64,000 bases of DNA from an uncultured Bizionia sp. (GCA_947496215.1 CANMCF010000012.1:62001-126000); one strand, 5' to 3'; counted from the first letter of the stretch, positions 52,949-62,960 are shown. The notes: a model not told the origin generated them from the sequence alone. Translations and numbers: made by a program.

Positions 52949-55382
52949 TCTTCACTTTTTGTTTTGTTAAAGCGATATCAATCACGTCTTTCATATCGCT
53001 AACATAATGAAACGTCAAGCCTTTCAAATATTCTTGCTTGATTTCCTCTATGTCTCTCCTGTTATCCTCACAAAGTAAAATTTCTTTGATTCTGGCTCGT
53101 TTTGCAGCTAGAATCTTTTCTTTTATTCCTCCTACAGGCAAGACTTTCCCTCTAAGGGTTATTTCTCCCGTCATTGCCAAGCTTTTCTTTACCTTGCGTT
53201 GTGTAAACAAAGACACCAATGAAGTTAACATTGTAACTCCTGCACTTGGTCCGTCTTTTGGTGTTGCTCCTTCTGGTACGTGTATGTGCACATTGTAATT
53301 GTCAAACACTTCCGTTTCTATTCCATACTCATCTGCATTCGCCTTGATGTATTGCATGGCTATGGTAGAGGATTCCTTCATCACCTTCCCCAGATTCCCT
53401 GTAATTGACAACGTTCCTTTCCCTTTGGATAGAATGGATTCTATGAATAGGATATCCCCTCCTACACTTGTCCAAGCCAACCCTGTAACTACACCTGCCA
53501 CATCATTGTTCTCATATTTGTCTCGCTCCAATTTTGGTCTGCCCAATATTTCTATGATGTCGTAGTTGGAAAGCTTTACGTTGTACTCTTCTTCCATTGC
53601 AATATTCTTGGCAGCATAGCGCACCGTTTTTGCAATTTGTTTTTCCAAACCTCTAACACCAGATTCTCGAGTATAACCTTCGACTATTTTTTCCAATTGT
53701 GGCTTACCCACTTTCAAATGCGTTTCTGTCAAACCATGCTCCACCAACTGCTTTGGCAATAGATGACGCTTACCTATTTCCACCTTTTCCTCTATGGTAT
53801 AGCCTGTGACATTTATAATCTCCATCCTGTCTCTCAACGCTGGCTGAATGGTATTCAAACTATTGGAGGTAGCAATGAACATCACTTTTGACAAATCGTA
53901 TCCCATTTCCAAGAAATTGTCATAAAACTCACTGTTTTGTTCCGGATCCAAAACTTCCAACATGGCAGAAGATGGATCTCCTTGATGCGAATTCGACAAT
54001 TTGTCTATTTCATCGAGGACAAACACCGGATTGGAAGTTCCCGCCTTTTTCAAACTTTGGATGATTCTTCCAGGCATAGCACCTATATATGTCTTACGAT
54101 GCCCTCTAATTTCAGCTTCATCTCTAAGGCCTCCCAATGAAATGCGTACATATTCACGTCCCAATGCCTCAGCTATGGATTTCCCCAAGGATGTCTTACC
54201 TACTCCTGGAGGACCATACAAGCATAATATTGGTGATTTCATATCGTTACGTAGCTTTAAGACAGCCAAGTACTCGATTATTCGTTTTTTCACATCATCT
54301 AAGCCATAATGATCTCTATCCAATATTTTTTTGGCGCGTTTTAAATCGAACTTATCCTTGCTAAATTCATTCCAAGGCAAATCCAAAAACAAATCCAAAT
54401 AATTTCTTTGTATGGAATACTCTGCAACTTGAGGATTCATTCGTTGCATTTTAGCCAATTCCTTGGTGAAGTGTTTGGCAACATTATCATCCCACTTTTT
54501 ATCTTTTGCACGCAAACGCATATCTTCCAGTTCCTCTTCACTACCTACACCTCCTAACTCCTCTTGGATGGTCTTCATTTGCTGGTGCAAAAAATACTCG
54601 CGTTGCTGTTGGTTCATATCACTATGTACCTTCGACTGAATATCGTTTTTAAGTTCCAGTTTCTGACGCTCGACATTCATATATTTCAATGTCTTCAATG
54701 CACGCTCTTTCAAATCATTGGTTTCCAACAACTCTTGCTTCTCCCCTACGGACAAATTCATATTGGAAGACACGAAATTTATTAGAAACGATTCACTTTC
54801 GATATTCTTTATTGCAAAAGAAGCTTCACTAGGAATACTAGGACTATCCTTTATTATTTGCAATGCCAATTCTTTTATGGATTCTGCAATGGCACCAAAC
54901 TCCTTGTTCTTTTTTGTAGGTCTAGCTTCTGGCACTTCTCTCACAGTCGCTGTGATGTATGGATCTTCTGTAATGACTTCTGCCACACCAAAACGTTTTT
55001 TCCCTTGTATGATGACTGTGGTGTTGCCATCAGGCATTTTCAACACTTTTAGGATTCTGGCAACCGTACCTATGGGATAGATATCCCCAGCCTTTGGATC
55101 TTCTACCGTTTCATCCTTTTGAGAAACCACACCGATGACCTTACTTCCTTTGTTGGCATCGTTAATGAGTTTTATGGATTTATCACGCCCAGCCGTAATC
55201 GGTATTACCACGCCTGGAAACAAAACGGTATTGCGCAATGACAATATGGACAATGTCTCTGGCAATTGTTCGTTGTTTATTTCTTCTTCATCTTCTGGCG
55301 TCATCAATGGAATTAATTCCGAGTTTTCATCAAAATCCTGTAATGACAAACTGTCAAGGCCAATAAAATTAGATTTTTTCAT
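52932..55382 (-). CDS. lon: ATP-dependent protease La (Lon)
   Basis: 816 residues, full length. N-terminal substrate-binding domain ([19 protein letters not shown] near 43-60), coiled region to about 360, AAA+ with Walker [12 protein letters not shown] and Walker [10 protein letters not shown], and the protease domain with the catalytic Ser in [10 protein letters not shown] and the Lys in [14 protein letters not shown]. Degrades damaged and regulatory proteins in the cytoplasm. Starts 17 bases into the coding overlap with the LysM gene. No stress-type promoter was recognisable in the 401-base gap upstream. Confidence 0.98.
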   Translation of the reverse strand: MKKSNFIGLDSLSLQDFDENSELIPLMTPEDEEEINNEQLPETLSILSLRNTVLFPGVVIPITAGRDKSIKLINDANKGSKVIGVVSQKDETVEDPKAGDIYPIGTVARILKVLKMPDGNTTVIIQGKKRFGVAEVITEDPYITATVREVPEARPTKKNKEFGAIAESIKELALQIIKDSPSIPSEASFAIKNIESESFLINFVSSNMNLSVGEKQELLETNDLKERALKTLKYMNVERQKLELKNDIQSKVHSDMNQQQREYFLHQQMKTIQEELGGVGSEEELEDMRLRAKDKKWDDNVAKHFTKELAKMQRMNPQVAEYSIQRNYLDLFLDLPWNEFSKDKFDLKRAKKILDRDHYGLDDVKKRIIEYLAVLKLRNDMKSPILCLYGPPGVGKTSLGKSIAEALGREYVRISLGGLRDEAEIRGHRKTYIGAMPGRIIQSLKKAGTSNPVFVLDEIDKLSNSHQGDPSSAMLEVLDPEQNSEFYDNFLEMGYDLSKVMFIATSNSLNTIQPALRDRMEIINVTGYTIEEKVEIGKRHLLPKQLVEHGLTETHLKVGKPQLEKIVEGYTRESGVRGLEKQIAKTVRYAAKNIAMEEEYNVKLSNYDIIEILGRPKLERDKYENNDVAGVVTGLAWTSVGGDILFIESILSKGKGTLSITGNLGKVMKESSTIAMQYIKANADEYGIETEVFDNYNVHIHVPEGATPKDGPSAGVTMLTSLVSLFTQRKVKKSLAMTGEITLRGKVLPVGGIKEKILAAKRARIKEILLCEDNRRDIEEIKQEYLKGLTFHYVSDMKDVIDIALTKQKVKNAKTL

Positions 55383-55783
55383 AGATATATTTAAGTCATT
55401 GTGTCATTAAACTAAAAAATAACACAATGCGAGATTTATAAAATTAAAAAATACTCAAGCACAAACAACTAAAATTCAGCTAATTAACATCAAATAACAG
55501 TACTGTACTCTAACCTATATAGTCAATTAACATGCCATTCTATAATTAGAAAAGTTGAAAACGTTCTCCACATATGCTTCAGTTTTCTTTTGTTTGTTTA
55601 CTTGAATTGAAATCAAAATACATCATCATTGAAAATGTTATTTATGAAGCGTCATCATTTATGCAATGAATCACTAAAAACAAGGCTTTCGAATGCTCTA
55701 AAAGCATTTAACATAAAAAAAATGAAAAAATTTAATGAAGAACTGTAACAAAGAATGGTAACTTGACTCTTTAATACAACAAT
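55383..55783. other. 401-base gap between lon and the ECF sigma gene
   Basis: No gene seen; divergent promoters expected. No exact TAnnTTTG match was found on the lon side. Confidence 0.4.
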
Positions 55784-56350
55784 TTGTTTTTTTTGACACT
55801 AACCAACTACAATATCGAACAGCTGATACAGCTCTGTAAATCTGATGACCAATTCGCGCAATTGGAAATATATAACAGGTATTACAAGGCAATGTACAAT
55901 ACCGCCTATCGAATTGTAAAAGATAGCTTTGAAGCTGAAGATGTAATGCAAGATTCCTTTTTGTTGGCCTTCACAAAACTGGATACCTTAAAAGACATCA
56001 AAACTTTCGGAGCTTGGTTAAAACGCATCGTCATAAACAAGAGTATTTATCATTTCAACAAAAGTAATAAATACAACGAAGTGCCACTAGATGATGTTTT
56101 ATATAAAGTTGAAGACAATCATGGCTTTACAAGCGATTACGAGTTTACAGATCTGAAAGCGAAGCAAGTAATCGAAACCATGGGTAAGCTTAAGGATAAT
56201 TACAGGGTTGCTTTGACTTTACACTTGATCGAAGGTTACGATTATGAAGAAATAAGTACAATATTGAATGTTTCTTATGCAAACTGCAGAACAACCATCT
56301 CTAGAGCAAAAGAAAGTCTAAGATTAAAAATACAATCCTTGGTTGGATGA
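55784..56350 (+). CDS. ECF-type RNA polymerase sigma factor
   Basis: 188 residues; the frame opens with TTG codons only (55784 and 55793), so the start is a TTG, most likely 55793 (MTLTNYNIEQL). Region 2 is clear (AMYNTAYRIVKDSFEAEDVMQDSFLLAF, then KDIKTFGAWLKRIVINKSI) and region 4 has the ECF helix-turn-helix (YRVALTLHLIEGYDYEEISTILNVSYANCRTTISRAKESL). It directs a specific regulon, likely including its own operon. The anti-sigma-like gene overlaps by 4 bases. Confidence 0.93.
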   Translation: MFFLTLTNYNIEQLIQLCKSDDQFAQLEIYNRYYKAMYNTAYRIVKDSFEAEDVMQDSFLLAFTKLDTLKDIKTFGAWLKRIVINKSIYHFNKSNKYNEVPLDDVLYKVEDNHGFTSDYEFTDLKAKQVIETMGKLKDNYRVALTLHLIEGYDYEEISTILNVSYANCRTTISRAKESLRLKIQSLVG

Positions 56351-56928
56351 AAAACAATTTTTCAATGAATAAAGATAATTTAAATCATCTTTTTGAGACT
56401 CTACAAAACGAATTTGACATCGATGTCCCCAATTCTGGACACGAGAATCGTTTTTTGGAAAAGTTAAAAGCCAAAAATGAAACTCCAGTGGTTCAAATGA
56501 AACACAAGAAGAATCTATGGAAGCCCTTTATTGGCATTGCTGCTTCCATTGCATTGATCATAACCCTGAGTTTTACATTTCAACAAGGTGAAGACATTAA
56601 GGATTTGGCCAATGTATCACCAGAAATGGCAAACACTCAAAGTTTTTTCACCTCTGTCATTGCTGAAGAGTTGGGCAAAGTGGAAAACGAACGTTCGCCT
56701 GCGACAGATTGGCTCATAAAAGACGCAATGGTACAAATGAACGGTCTTGAAAAAGAATACGAACAATTAAAAATTGATTTGACCGAAAGTGGTAACGACA
56801 AACGTGTTGTTCATGCGATGATCAACAATTTTTGGAACAGAATAGATTTATTGAAAACAGTATTGAAAAGCATAGAAGAAATAAAAACTATAAAAAAACG
56901 TATCGATGAAACGAGCAATACAATATAA
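56347..56928 (+). CDS. Anti-sigma-factor-like membrane protein
   Basis: 193 residues. A cytoplasmic N-terminus (1-58), one hydrophobic segment (about 60-76) and an outer domain with helices. No zinc-binding His-x3-Cys-x2-Cys anti-sigma motif is present, so inhibition of the sigma factor is inferred from position only. Overlaps the sigma gene by 4 bases (ATGA) and the next gene by 23 bases, so all are translationally coupled. First Met at 56347; a second Met seven codons later (56368) is also possible. Confidence 0.82.
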   Translation: MKNNFSMNKDNLNHLFETLQNEFDIDVPNSGHENRFLEKLKAKNETPVVQMKHKKNLWKPFIGIAASIALIITLSFTFQQGEDIKDLANVSPEMANTQSFFTSVIAEELGKVENERSPATDWLIKDAMVQMNGLEKEYEQLKIDLTESGNDKRVVHAMINNFWNRIDLLKTVLKSIEEIKTIKKRIDETSNTI

Positions 56929-58006
56929 AACATTCCTCATATTATTTTTTCTGCCATTGATGATGGTAGCAAACAATGACAACAACGATGGAAAAGGGAA
57001 GTACAAAAAAGAGAAGACCATAAAAAAGAAATTCAACGTAAACTCCAATGCACTAATAAAAATAGACAATAGCTATGGCAACTTGGATGTGGTCACTTGG
57101 GATGAAAACAGAATAGAATTTGAAATTACCATAACAACCAGTGGTAACAATGAGGAAAAGGTTCAAAAGAAATTGGATGAAATCACCGTGGACTTCGATA
57201 GCTCCATGGACATGGTTTCCGCAAAGACTATATTTAGCAAGAGCAAATCCAAATCTTGGTGGAATTGGAGTAACAACAACAATGTAAACATGAAGATCAA
57301 CTACATCGTTAAAATGCCTGTAACCAACAGTGTCGATCTAAACAACGACTATGGGAGCATCAACCTAGCCAAACTAGAAGGTAGAGCCATTTTAAACTGT
57401 GATTATGGAAAGATCACAACTAAAGAATTATTGGCAGACGACAACCGCATAACTTTCGATTATTCCAACAATTGCTTCTTCGAATACATTAAAAGTGCAA
57501 AGATAAATGCAGATTATAGTGGGTTCACCATTTCCAAAGCAAATAAAATAGATCTTGTCGCAGATTACACGAAGTCCAAAATCGAAATTGTAGAAAATGT
57601 ATCCTACAACTGCGACTACGGAGGATTGACTGTGGAAAAAGCAAATAACGTACGAGGCAACGGCAATTACCTAACTGTGAGGCTTGGTGACATATACAAG
57701 GATGTATTCATTACTGCCGACTATGGTTCCATACGAATAGACAAGCTTACGAAAAATGCTGGCAACGTAACCATAGATTCAGACTATGTAGGAATCAAAA
57801 TGGGATACGCAGCAGATTATGCCTTCGATTTCGACATAGACTTGGAATATGGTAACCTAAAGGACAATGACGATACTTTGGAGATCACAAAAAAACGCGT
57901 AAACTCTTCAGACAAGCACTATTCAGGCTATCATAAAAGTGAAGGCTCTGGCAACCTGATAAAAATAAACTCCGAATATGGAAGTGTATCTTTCAACAAA
58001 CTTTAA
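56906..58006 (+). CDS. Putative auto-transporter adhesin-like protein (DUF4097-type beta-helix)
   Basis: 366 residues. Signal peptide (about 1-21), then a long run of repeated short beta strands: recurring YGS/DYG-type turns (NDYGSINLAKL, CDYGKITTKEL, ADYSGFTIS, CDYGGLTVEKA, ADYGSIRIDKL, SDYVGIKMG, EYGSVSF). This is the build of the bacterial DUF4097/head-GIN-like beta-helical proteins. Probably periplasmic or surface. Overlaps the anti-sigma-like gene by 23 bases and lies 27 bases before the GIN-domain gene; a sigma/anti-sigma-linked envelope stress role is the simplest reading. Confidence 0.8.
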   Translation: MKRAIQYKTFLILFFLPLMMVANNDNNDGKGKYKKEKTIKKKFNVNSNALIKIDNSYGNLDVVTWDENRIEFEITITTSGNNEEKVQKKLDEITVDFDSSMDMVSAKTIFSKSKSKSWWNWSNNNNVNMKINYIVKMPVTNSVDLNNDYGSINLAKLEGRAILNCDYGKITTKELLADDNRITFDYSNNCFFEYIKSAKINADYSGFTISKANKIDLVADYTKSKIEIVENVSYNCDYGGLTVEKANNVRGNGNYLTVRLGDIYKDVFITADYGSIRIDKLTKNAGNVTIDSDYVGIKMGYAADYAFDFDIDLEYGNLKDNDDTLEITKKRVNSSDKHYSGYHKSEGSGNLIKINSEYGSVSFNKL

Positions 58007-58033
58007 TCAATCAAATCATAAAAACACATCAAG

Positions 58034-58765
58034 ATGAAAATTTTAAGACAATCAGTATTATTACTATCAGCTCTACTATTTGTTTCTTTGGCACAAGCCC
58101 AATGGGGAGGTAAGAAAGTAAAAGGCAATGGAAAAGTAACGACCATAACGAGATCCACTTCGGATTATGACACCATAAAATGTGCAGGATGGATGGATTT
58201 CATCCTAGTAAAAGGGAAAGAAGGCAAAATCACACTTGAAGGAGAATCCAATCTCTTGGAATACATCATTACAAAGGTAGAAAATGGAGCTTTAATCATT
58301 AAGGTGGAAAAAGGGATTAACCTGAAGACGAGTTGGAGCAAAAACATAGTAATCACAATACCTTTCAAGGATGTAGAAAAACTATCACTTGCTGGTTCTG
58401 GAGATTTAGTATCAAAAAACACGATAAACGCCAATGACCTACAGGTCAAATTGGCAGGTTCCGGTGATATCGATTTAGATGTAGATACAACCAGTATAGA
58501 TGTAAGTGTCTCGGGTTCTGGAGATATCGAATTAAAAGGAAAAACAGTTAACCTATCGGCAAAAGTTACTGGTTCTGGAGATTTCCATGGTTTCAATTTA
58601 GAAGCTAGCAACACAGAAGCAAAAGTAACAGGTTCCGGTGGAGCTGAAGTTGTTTCCAATGAGAGCCTAAAGGCAAGAGTTACAGGGTCTGGGGACATAG
58701 AATACAAAGGAAACCCCAAGAAAGAGGACACTAAGGTTACAGGATCTGGAAGCATAAGCAACTAA
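58034..58765 (+). CDS. Head-GIN-domain (DUF2807) putative adhesin
   Basis: 243 residues. Signal peptide (1-22, ending AQAQ), then the head-GIN repeat GSGD at seven regularly spaced places (LAGSGDL, LAGSGDID, VSGSGDIE, VTGSGDF, VTGSGGAE, VTGSGDIE, VTGSGSIS), ending in SN. GIN-domain proteins form beta-helices, commonly attached outside the cell; function unknown. Co-transcribed with the sigma factor, anti-sigma-like protein and adhesin-like protein. A terminator follows. Confidence 0.9.
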   Translation: MKILRQSVLLLSALLFVSLAQAQWGGKKVKGNGKVTTITRSTSDYDTIKCAGWMDFILVKGKEGKITLEGESNLLEYIITKVENGALIIKVEKGINLKTSWSKNIVITIPFKDVEKLSLAGSGDLVSKNTINANDLQVKLAGSGDIDLDVDTTSIDVSVSGSGDIELKGKTVNLSAKVTGSGDFHGFNLEASNTEAKVTGSGGAEVVSNESLKARVTGSGDIEYKGNPKKEDTKVTGSGSISN

Positions 58766-58787
58766 TTAGACCTTTAATGGCACACAT

Positions 58788-58823
58788 AAAAAAACTCTAT
58801 TCTGTAACGAATAGAGTTTTTTT
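58788..58823 (+). terminator. Terminator of the ECF sigma operon
   Basis: A 15-bp stem (58788-58802 with 58809-58823), 6-base loop; the arm itself ends in seven T on the plus strand, 23 bases after the stop. Confidence 0.9.
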
Positions 58824-58903
58824 ATGTCAGATTTTGAGTAATCTGATAATTTTAGATTTCAGCCTTTCACATAAATTAAGATCTAAAAACATATATTTGA
58901 CGA

Positions 58904-59275
58904 ATGGGAAAAAGCCTAGGCCAACAAACTACAATAGACTATTACGATTGTGATCCTACAATCATAAACAAAGCAGCTACCATAAGGACAATATTGGAAA
59001 AAGCTGCCCATATCATGAATTTGACCATCGTCAATACTACAATCCATGAATTTTCACCAATAGGAGTCAGTGGTGTCGTCGTTATCAAAGAAAGCCACAT
59101 AGCCATACACACATGGCCTGAGCACAATTATGTCGCTTTGGATTTTTTCACATGCAATCACTCATCGGATTTGAAAGAAGGTGTACTATGGATCAAAGAA
59201 CAATTTAAGGCCAAGAGAATCGAAGAACATTCATCCCATAGAGGTCTTTTGGAAAAAATGAAACGATTGTCATGA
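58904..59275 (+). CDS. speD: S-adenosylmethionine decarboxylase proenzyme
   Basis: 123 residues, the short bacterial class 1B SpeD. The self-cleavage site is Glu63-Ser64, where Ser64 becomes the pyruvoyl group; His69 and Cys84 of the active site are present (KESHIAIHTWPEHNYVALDFFTC). Makes decarboxylated SAM, the aminopropyl donor for spermidine synthase. First gene of a packed operon; its last 4 bases overlap the channel gene. The speE partner ends the same operon, so aminopropyl transfer is encoded as one unit around a membrane channel. Confidence 0.96.
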   Translation: MGKSLGQQTTIDYYDCDPTIINKAATIRTILEKAAHIMNLTIVNTTIHEFSPIGVSGVVVIKESHIAIHTWPEHNYVALDFFTCNHSSDLKEGVLWIKEQFKAKRIEEHSSHRGLLEKMKRLS

Positions 59276-60069
59276 GCCTGAAGAAAAAAATAGCATTGTA
59301 TTTCGATGACGAAAGAGGCAATACGGTAGGTGATGTCCTTTTGGAGCATTTCATTTCCACTCTAATCATCATCAATGTCATTGCGATCATACTGGAATCC
59401 TACAACGGCATCTACGATCAATATCATTTGTTTTTCACCTATCTGGAATTTTTTTCAATCATATTCTTCACCATCGAATATGTCATTCGTGTTTGGATAG
59501 CAGATATGATCTATCCAGAACTATCGGCTACCAAAGCCCGGTTAAAATATATGACATCATTTATGGGGTTAATAGATTTGATATCCATTTTACCCTTCTA
59601 CCTCCCTTTCATCCTAAAGATAGATTTAAGGATAGTCCGAGTATTGCGCCTTTTCCGATTACTTCGTATTTTGAAACTCAACAGACACTTCAAATCGTTA
59701 CGAATCATACGTTCTGTGATAGTCAAAACGAAAAACGAAATCATAGTAACTGCCTTTCTAGTATTCATACTACTCATCTTGGCATCCACATTAATGTACA
59801 ACATAGAAAATAAAGCGCAACCTGATGCCTTTCAAAACATAGGCCAAGCACTTTGGTGGGCAGTGGCAACATTAACTACAGTGGGTTATGGTGACATATA
59901 CCCCATAACCGGTCTTGGAAAGCTCATGAGTGCAGTAATAGCCCTTTTGGGGATAGGTTTTGTGGCATTGCCAACCGGAATCATAAGCTCTGCATATATT
60001 GATGAAATAAGAAAATCCAAGGCACAGGAAAAATGCTTTTGTCCTCACTGCAATAACGAAATAACATAA
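59272..60069 (+). CDS. Voltage-gated potassium channel (KvAP-like)
   Basis: 265 residues with six membrane segments. S4 carries regularly spaced arginines at 120, 123, 126, 129 and 132. The selectivity filter is TTVGYGD at 202-208, so K+ selective. The C-terminal tail after S6 (about 245-265) has a small cysteine-rich patch (CFCPHC) that may bind metal. An ATGA overlap couples it to speD. A tetrameric K+ channel next to polyamine genes fits reports that spermidine-like amines block or tune such channels, but here the link is by gene order only. Confidence 0.93.
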   Translation: MSLKKKIALYFDDERGNTVGDVLLEHFISTLIIINVIAIILESYNGIYDQYHLFFTYLEFFSIIFFTIEYVIRVWIADMIYPELSATKARLKYMTSFMGLIDLISILPFYLPFILKIDLRIVRVLRLFRLLRILKLNRHFKSLRIIRSVIVKTKNEIIVTAFLVFILLILASTLMYNIENKAQPDAFQNIGQALWWAVATLTTVGYGDIYPITGLGKLMSAVIALLGIGFVALPTGIISSAYIDEIRKSKAQEKCFCPHCNNEIT

Positions 60070-60071
60070 AT

Positions 60072-60557
60072 ATGTTTGGAAACAACGACAAGGAAGAATA
60101 CCCTTTGAATAAATTGAAACTGGACTACACCTTCAATTTATTCAAGAATGAATGGAAAATCGTGGAAGTTGGAGAATATGACTGGAACCTAGATAGCACC
60201 AGCATAGAATATACCATACAATCCTCAGAAAAGACTGCATACCTCGAAGTGGAATTGATAAAAGGCAAATATGAAGTCATCTACAGTGAAGACGCAGACA
60301 TTGCTCCTTCTTTTTTAATTGAAGCCATAAAAGATGGAAGCATCTACTTCGATGACAATCCATATGTGTTGGAAGAAACCTACTCGGGCACATACAAGAA
60401 CCCAAATACATTTACACGAAGAGAAACCTTGGACAGCCATCTATTCTATTGCAAAGATTCCATCTTAACCATAGAAAAATGGGATGATGGTACATATGAA
60501 GCTTTCTTGGGAGAAGAAATAAAAGCAAAGAAGATAAAGAACATAAAAGCCCTATAA
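60072..60557 (+). CDS. DUF4178-like cytoplasmic protein
   Basis: 161 residues, no signal peptide. It is beta-rich, with the pattern of DUF4178-type modules: VGEYDWNLDSTSIEYTIQ, then TAYLEVELIKG, RRETLDSHLFYCKDSILTIEKWDDGTYEAFLGEEI. Proteins of this type are known to me from polyamine/PspA/channel gene clusters such as the yjf group; the assignment is by pattern and should be checked with a profile search. Two bases after the channel gene stop and one base before the next gene. Confidence 0.65.
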   Translation: MFGNNDKEEYPLNKLKLDYTFNLFKNEWKIVEVGEYDWNLDSTSIEYTIQSSEKTAYLEVELIKGKYEVIYSEDADIAPSFLIEAIKDGSIYFDDNPYVLEETYSGTYKNPNTFTRRETLDSHLFYCKDSILTIEKWDDGTYEAFLGEEIKAKKIKNIKAL

Positions 60558-60558
60558 C

Positions 60559-61326
60559 ATGACCAAAAAGATACTAGTCTTGATAATGCCTTTTCTAATA
60601 TTGGCTTGCGGAAAAACAGAAAAACGATCCAAACAAGTAGCACTGGAACCATCGGAAATCATCAGAAAATCGATCCCGACAAACGATTATTCTCTTGTCT
60701 TGGACGATATGACCATTAAAGAAGATGCAAATCAAATAGATCATAGACATAAATACAAGGTTCTCGAATTAATCGGTGATTCTCTACATACAACATCAAA
60801 AGATTGGCAGTCCGTAAATAAAACGTTTTTTGTAAAACACCAAAATGATTTGGGAATGGAAATCATGTCCAGACACAATGGCAAATCGTCATTTACAGCT
60901 CAGCCTGTAGGTTTTGGATGGGCAATTGGCAATGAAGAACACGGAGAATGGGTTGAGACCCCCAAAGATTCCACTGCTGCAAATACAGCTGGAACCACAC
61001 ATCATAGAACTTGGAGAACACACTCCACAAGTCCATTTTTTTGGCTATGGTTAGGTTCCAGAAGAAGCATTTTTAGAAACGACTACAATAGCTATAGATC
61101 CTACAATGGGACAGGCCAAAGTTACTATGGTAGGAACAGTTCCAACAATACTTACGCTTATGGTACGAGAAGCGATTACCAGAAAAAAAACAGGCCTTCC
61201 TTTTTTTCCAGAAGGCAGAAGAATAGCAGTAGTTGGAATTCTTTGAATAAAAAATCGTCGAGAAGTTCCTCTCGATATAGCAATGGGTCCTCAACAAGAT
61301 CCAGATCTGGAGGTATCGGAAAATAA
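60559..61326 (+). CDS. Lipoprotein with Ser/Arg/Tyr-rich tail, operon member
   Basis: 255 residues. Lipobox LILACGK (Cys14), then a globular part to about 145. The C-terminal about 90 residues are a disordered, Ser/Arg/Tyr/Asn-rich stretch, ending in SGGIGK. An intermediate region has three Trp near 145-160 (TSPFFWLWLGSRR). It resembles the DUF1190/DUF4247-like secreted proteins that accompany polyamine and channel genes, but I cannot prove membership. Five bases before speE. Confidence 0.75.
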   Translation: MTKKILVLIMPFLILACGKTEKRSKQVALEPSEIIRKSIPTNDYSLVLDDMTIKEDANQIDHRHKYKVLELIGDSLHTTSKDWQSVNKTFFVKHQNDLGMEIMSRHNGKSSFTAQPVGFGWAIGNEEHGEWVETPKDSTAANTAGTTHHRTWRTHSTSPFFWLWLGSRRSIFRNDYNSYRSYNGTGQSYYGRNSSNNTYAYGTRSDYQKKNRPSFFSRRQKNSSSWNSLNKKSSRSSSRYSNGSSTRSRSGGIGK

Positions 61327-61331
61327 CAGCT

Positions 61332-62870
61332 TTGAAATATTCAAAAAAACAAAAGTCGTTTACATTAAAGGTTGCTTTGTTTGCGACCGGAATCAGTGGT
61401 ATCGTGGCAGAGTACATTCTGTCCACACTAGCCTCCTATTTCATAGGCAATGCCATTTTACAATTTACCCTAATCGTGTCCATCATGCTTTTTGCGATGG
61501 GGTTAGGTAGCCGATTGAGCAAATCATTGACCAAGAATGTCGTATTGTATTTTATCGTCACAGAATTGATATTGTCCGTTCTTGTCTCCTTTTCAGCTCT
61601 AGTTTCCTATCTCATTTATGGTTTTACAGACATTTCCTGGCTTATCATTTACCTCTTATCCATTTTCATAGGAGTACTCATTGGATTGGAAATTCCGTTA
61701 GCTACCCGTATAAATGATGATTTTGAGGAATTACGCGTAAACATTTCCAACATCTTGGAAAAAGATTACTTTGGAAGCTTGATTGGTGGATTGTTTTTTG
61801 CCTTTGTGGGTCTCCCCTATTTGGGATTGACCTATACCCCTTTCATATTGGGGATTCTCAACCTAGGCGTTTCTTTTTGGCTGTTTCTGGTCTTAAAGGA
61901 GGCCTTGTCAAAAAAAACACAGCAGCTGTTCACAATCGCATACATTGTGGTAAGCTCCTCCATAATCGCCGGTTTGTATTTTGCACAGCCTATAGTTAAA
62001 TATGGAGAGCAAGCAAAATACAAAGACAAGATCGTATACAGCAAGCAAACAAAGTATCAAAAATTGGTCATCACCAAATGGAAGGAATGGCATTCACTCT
62101 ACATCAACGGAAATCAACAACTATCCTCTTTCGATGAGTTCATGTATCATGAGCCAATGGTACATCTACCAATGAACTTAATCAACAAGAAAGCCAATAT
62201 CCTCATTTTGGGAGGAGGAGATGGATGCATCGCACGAGAAGTCTTCAAGTACGAAGATGTCGAAAAAGTAACATTAGTGGATTTGGATGAAGAAATGCTT
62301 GCTTTGGGAGAAGACAGTCCTATCTTAATCGATTTGAACAAAGGAGCCATGAACAATCCCAAATTGACTTCCATAGCCAAAGACGCCTTTACCTTTCTTG
62401 AAAGAACCAAAGAAAGCTATGATGCCATATTCATAGACTTACCAGACCCTAACAATGTCGATCTGAACAAGCTATACACCAAAGAATTTTATTACCTGTG
62501 CAAACAAAACCTATCTGACAACGGTATACTCATAACACAATCCGGCAGTCCCTACTATGCTACAAAAGCATTTTACTGCATTGAAAAGACTTTGCGTGCA
62601 GCTGGCTTCAAAACAATACCCATGCACAATCAAGTATTGACATTGGGAGAATGGGGATGGATAATAGGAACTAAACAAAGTATTTCAAAACAACGATTGG
62701 CACAGGTAGATGTTTCCAATATGGATTTGAAATGGTTTACGAATAATTCGGTTAATCAAATCACCTCTTTTGGAAAGACATTGGTAGACACTACTGGAAT
62801 CAAAGTGAATACCATCTTTTCCCCTAAGCTATACACCTATTACAAACAAGGCAATTGGGATCTGTATTAA
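61332..62870 (+). CDS. speE: Membrane-anchored spermidine synthase
   Basis: 512 residues with TTG start at 61332 (no ATG in frame until residue 51). The first about 205 residues hold six or seven membrane segments; the rest is a spermidine synthase: the LYINGNQQLSSFDEFMYHEPMVHLPM segment, dcSAM-binding ILGGGDGCIAREV near 297-309, VDLDEEM, and the catalytic Asp in FIDLPDPNNVDLNKLYTKEFY. It moves aminopropyl to putrescine. The membrane-fused form belongs to a recognised bacterial type. With speD it gives the operon a complete aminopropyl pathway. Confidence 0.95.
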   Translation: MKYSKKQKSFTLKVALFATGISGIVAEYILSTLASYFIGNAILQFTLIVSIMLFAMGLGSRLSKSLTKNVVLYFIVTELILSVLVSFSALVSYLIYGFTDISWLIIYLLSIFIGVLIGLEIPLATRINDDFEELRVNISNILEKDYFGSLIGGLFFAFVGLPYLGLTYTPFILGILNLGVSFWLFLVLKEALSKKTQQLFTIAYIVVSSSIIAGLYFAQPIVKYGEQAKYKDKIVYSKQTKYQKLVITKWKEWHSLYINGNQQLSSFDEFMYHEPMVHLPMNLINKKANILILGGGDGCIAREVFKYEDVEKVTLVDLDEEMLALGEDSPILIDLNKGAMNNPKLTSIAKDAFTFLERTKESYDAIFIDLPDPNNVDLNKLYTKEFYYLCKQNLSDNGILITQSGSPYYATKAFYCIEKTLRAAGFKTIPMHNQVLTLGEWGWIIGTKQSISKQRLAQVDVSNMDLKWFTNNSVNQITSFGKTLVDTTGIKVNTIFSPKLYTYYKQGNWDLY

Positions 62871-62960
62871 GGCAATTGACTAACCTTAACTTACATTACT
62901 TTAATGATCTGATTGAATTTACTATCGTTCATTTAAATTGGAACGAAATTCAGAACTATA

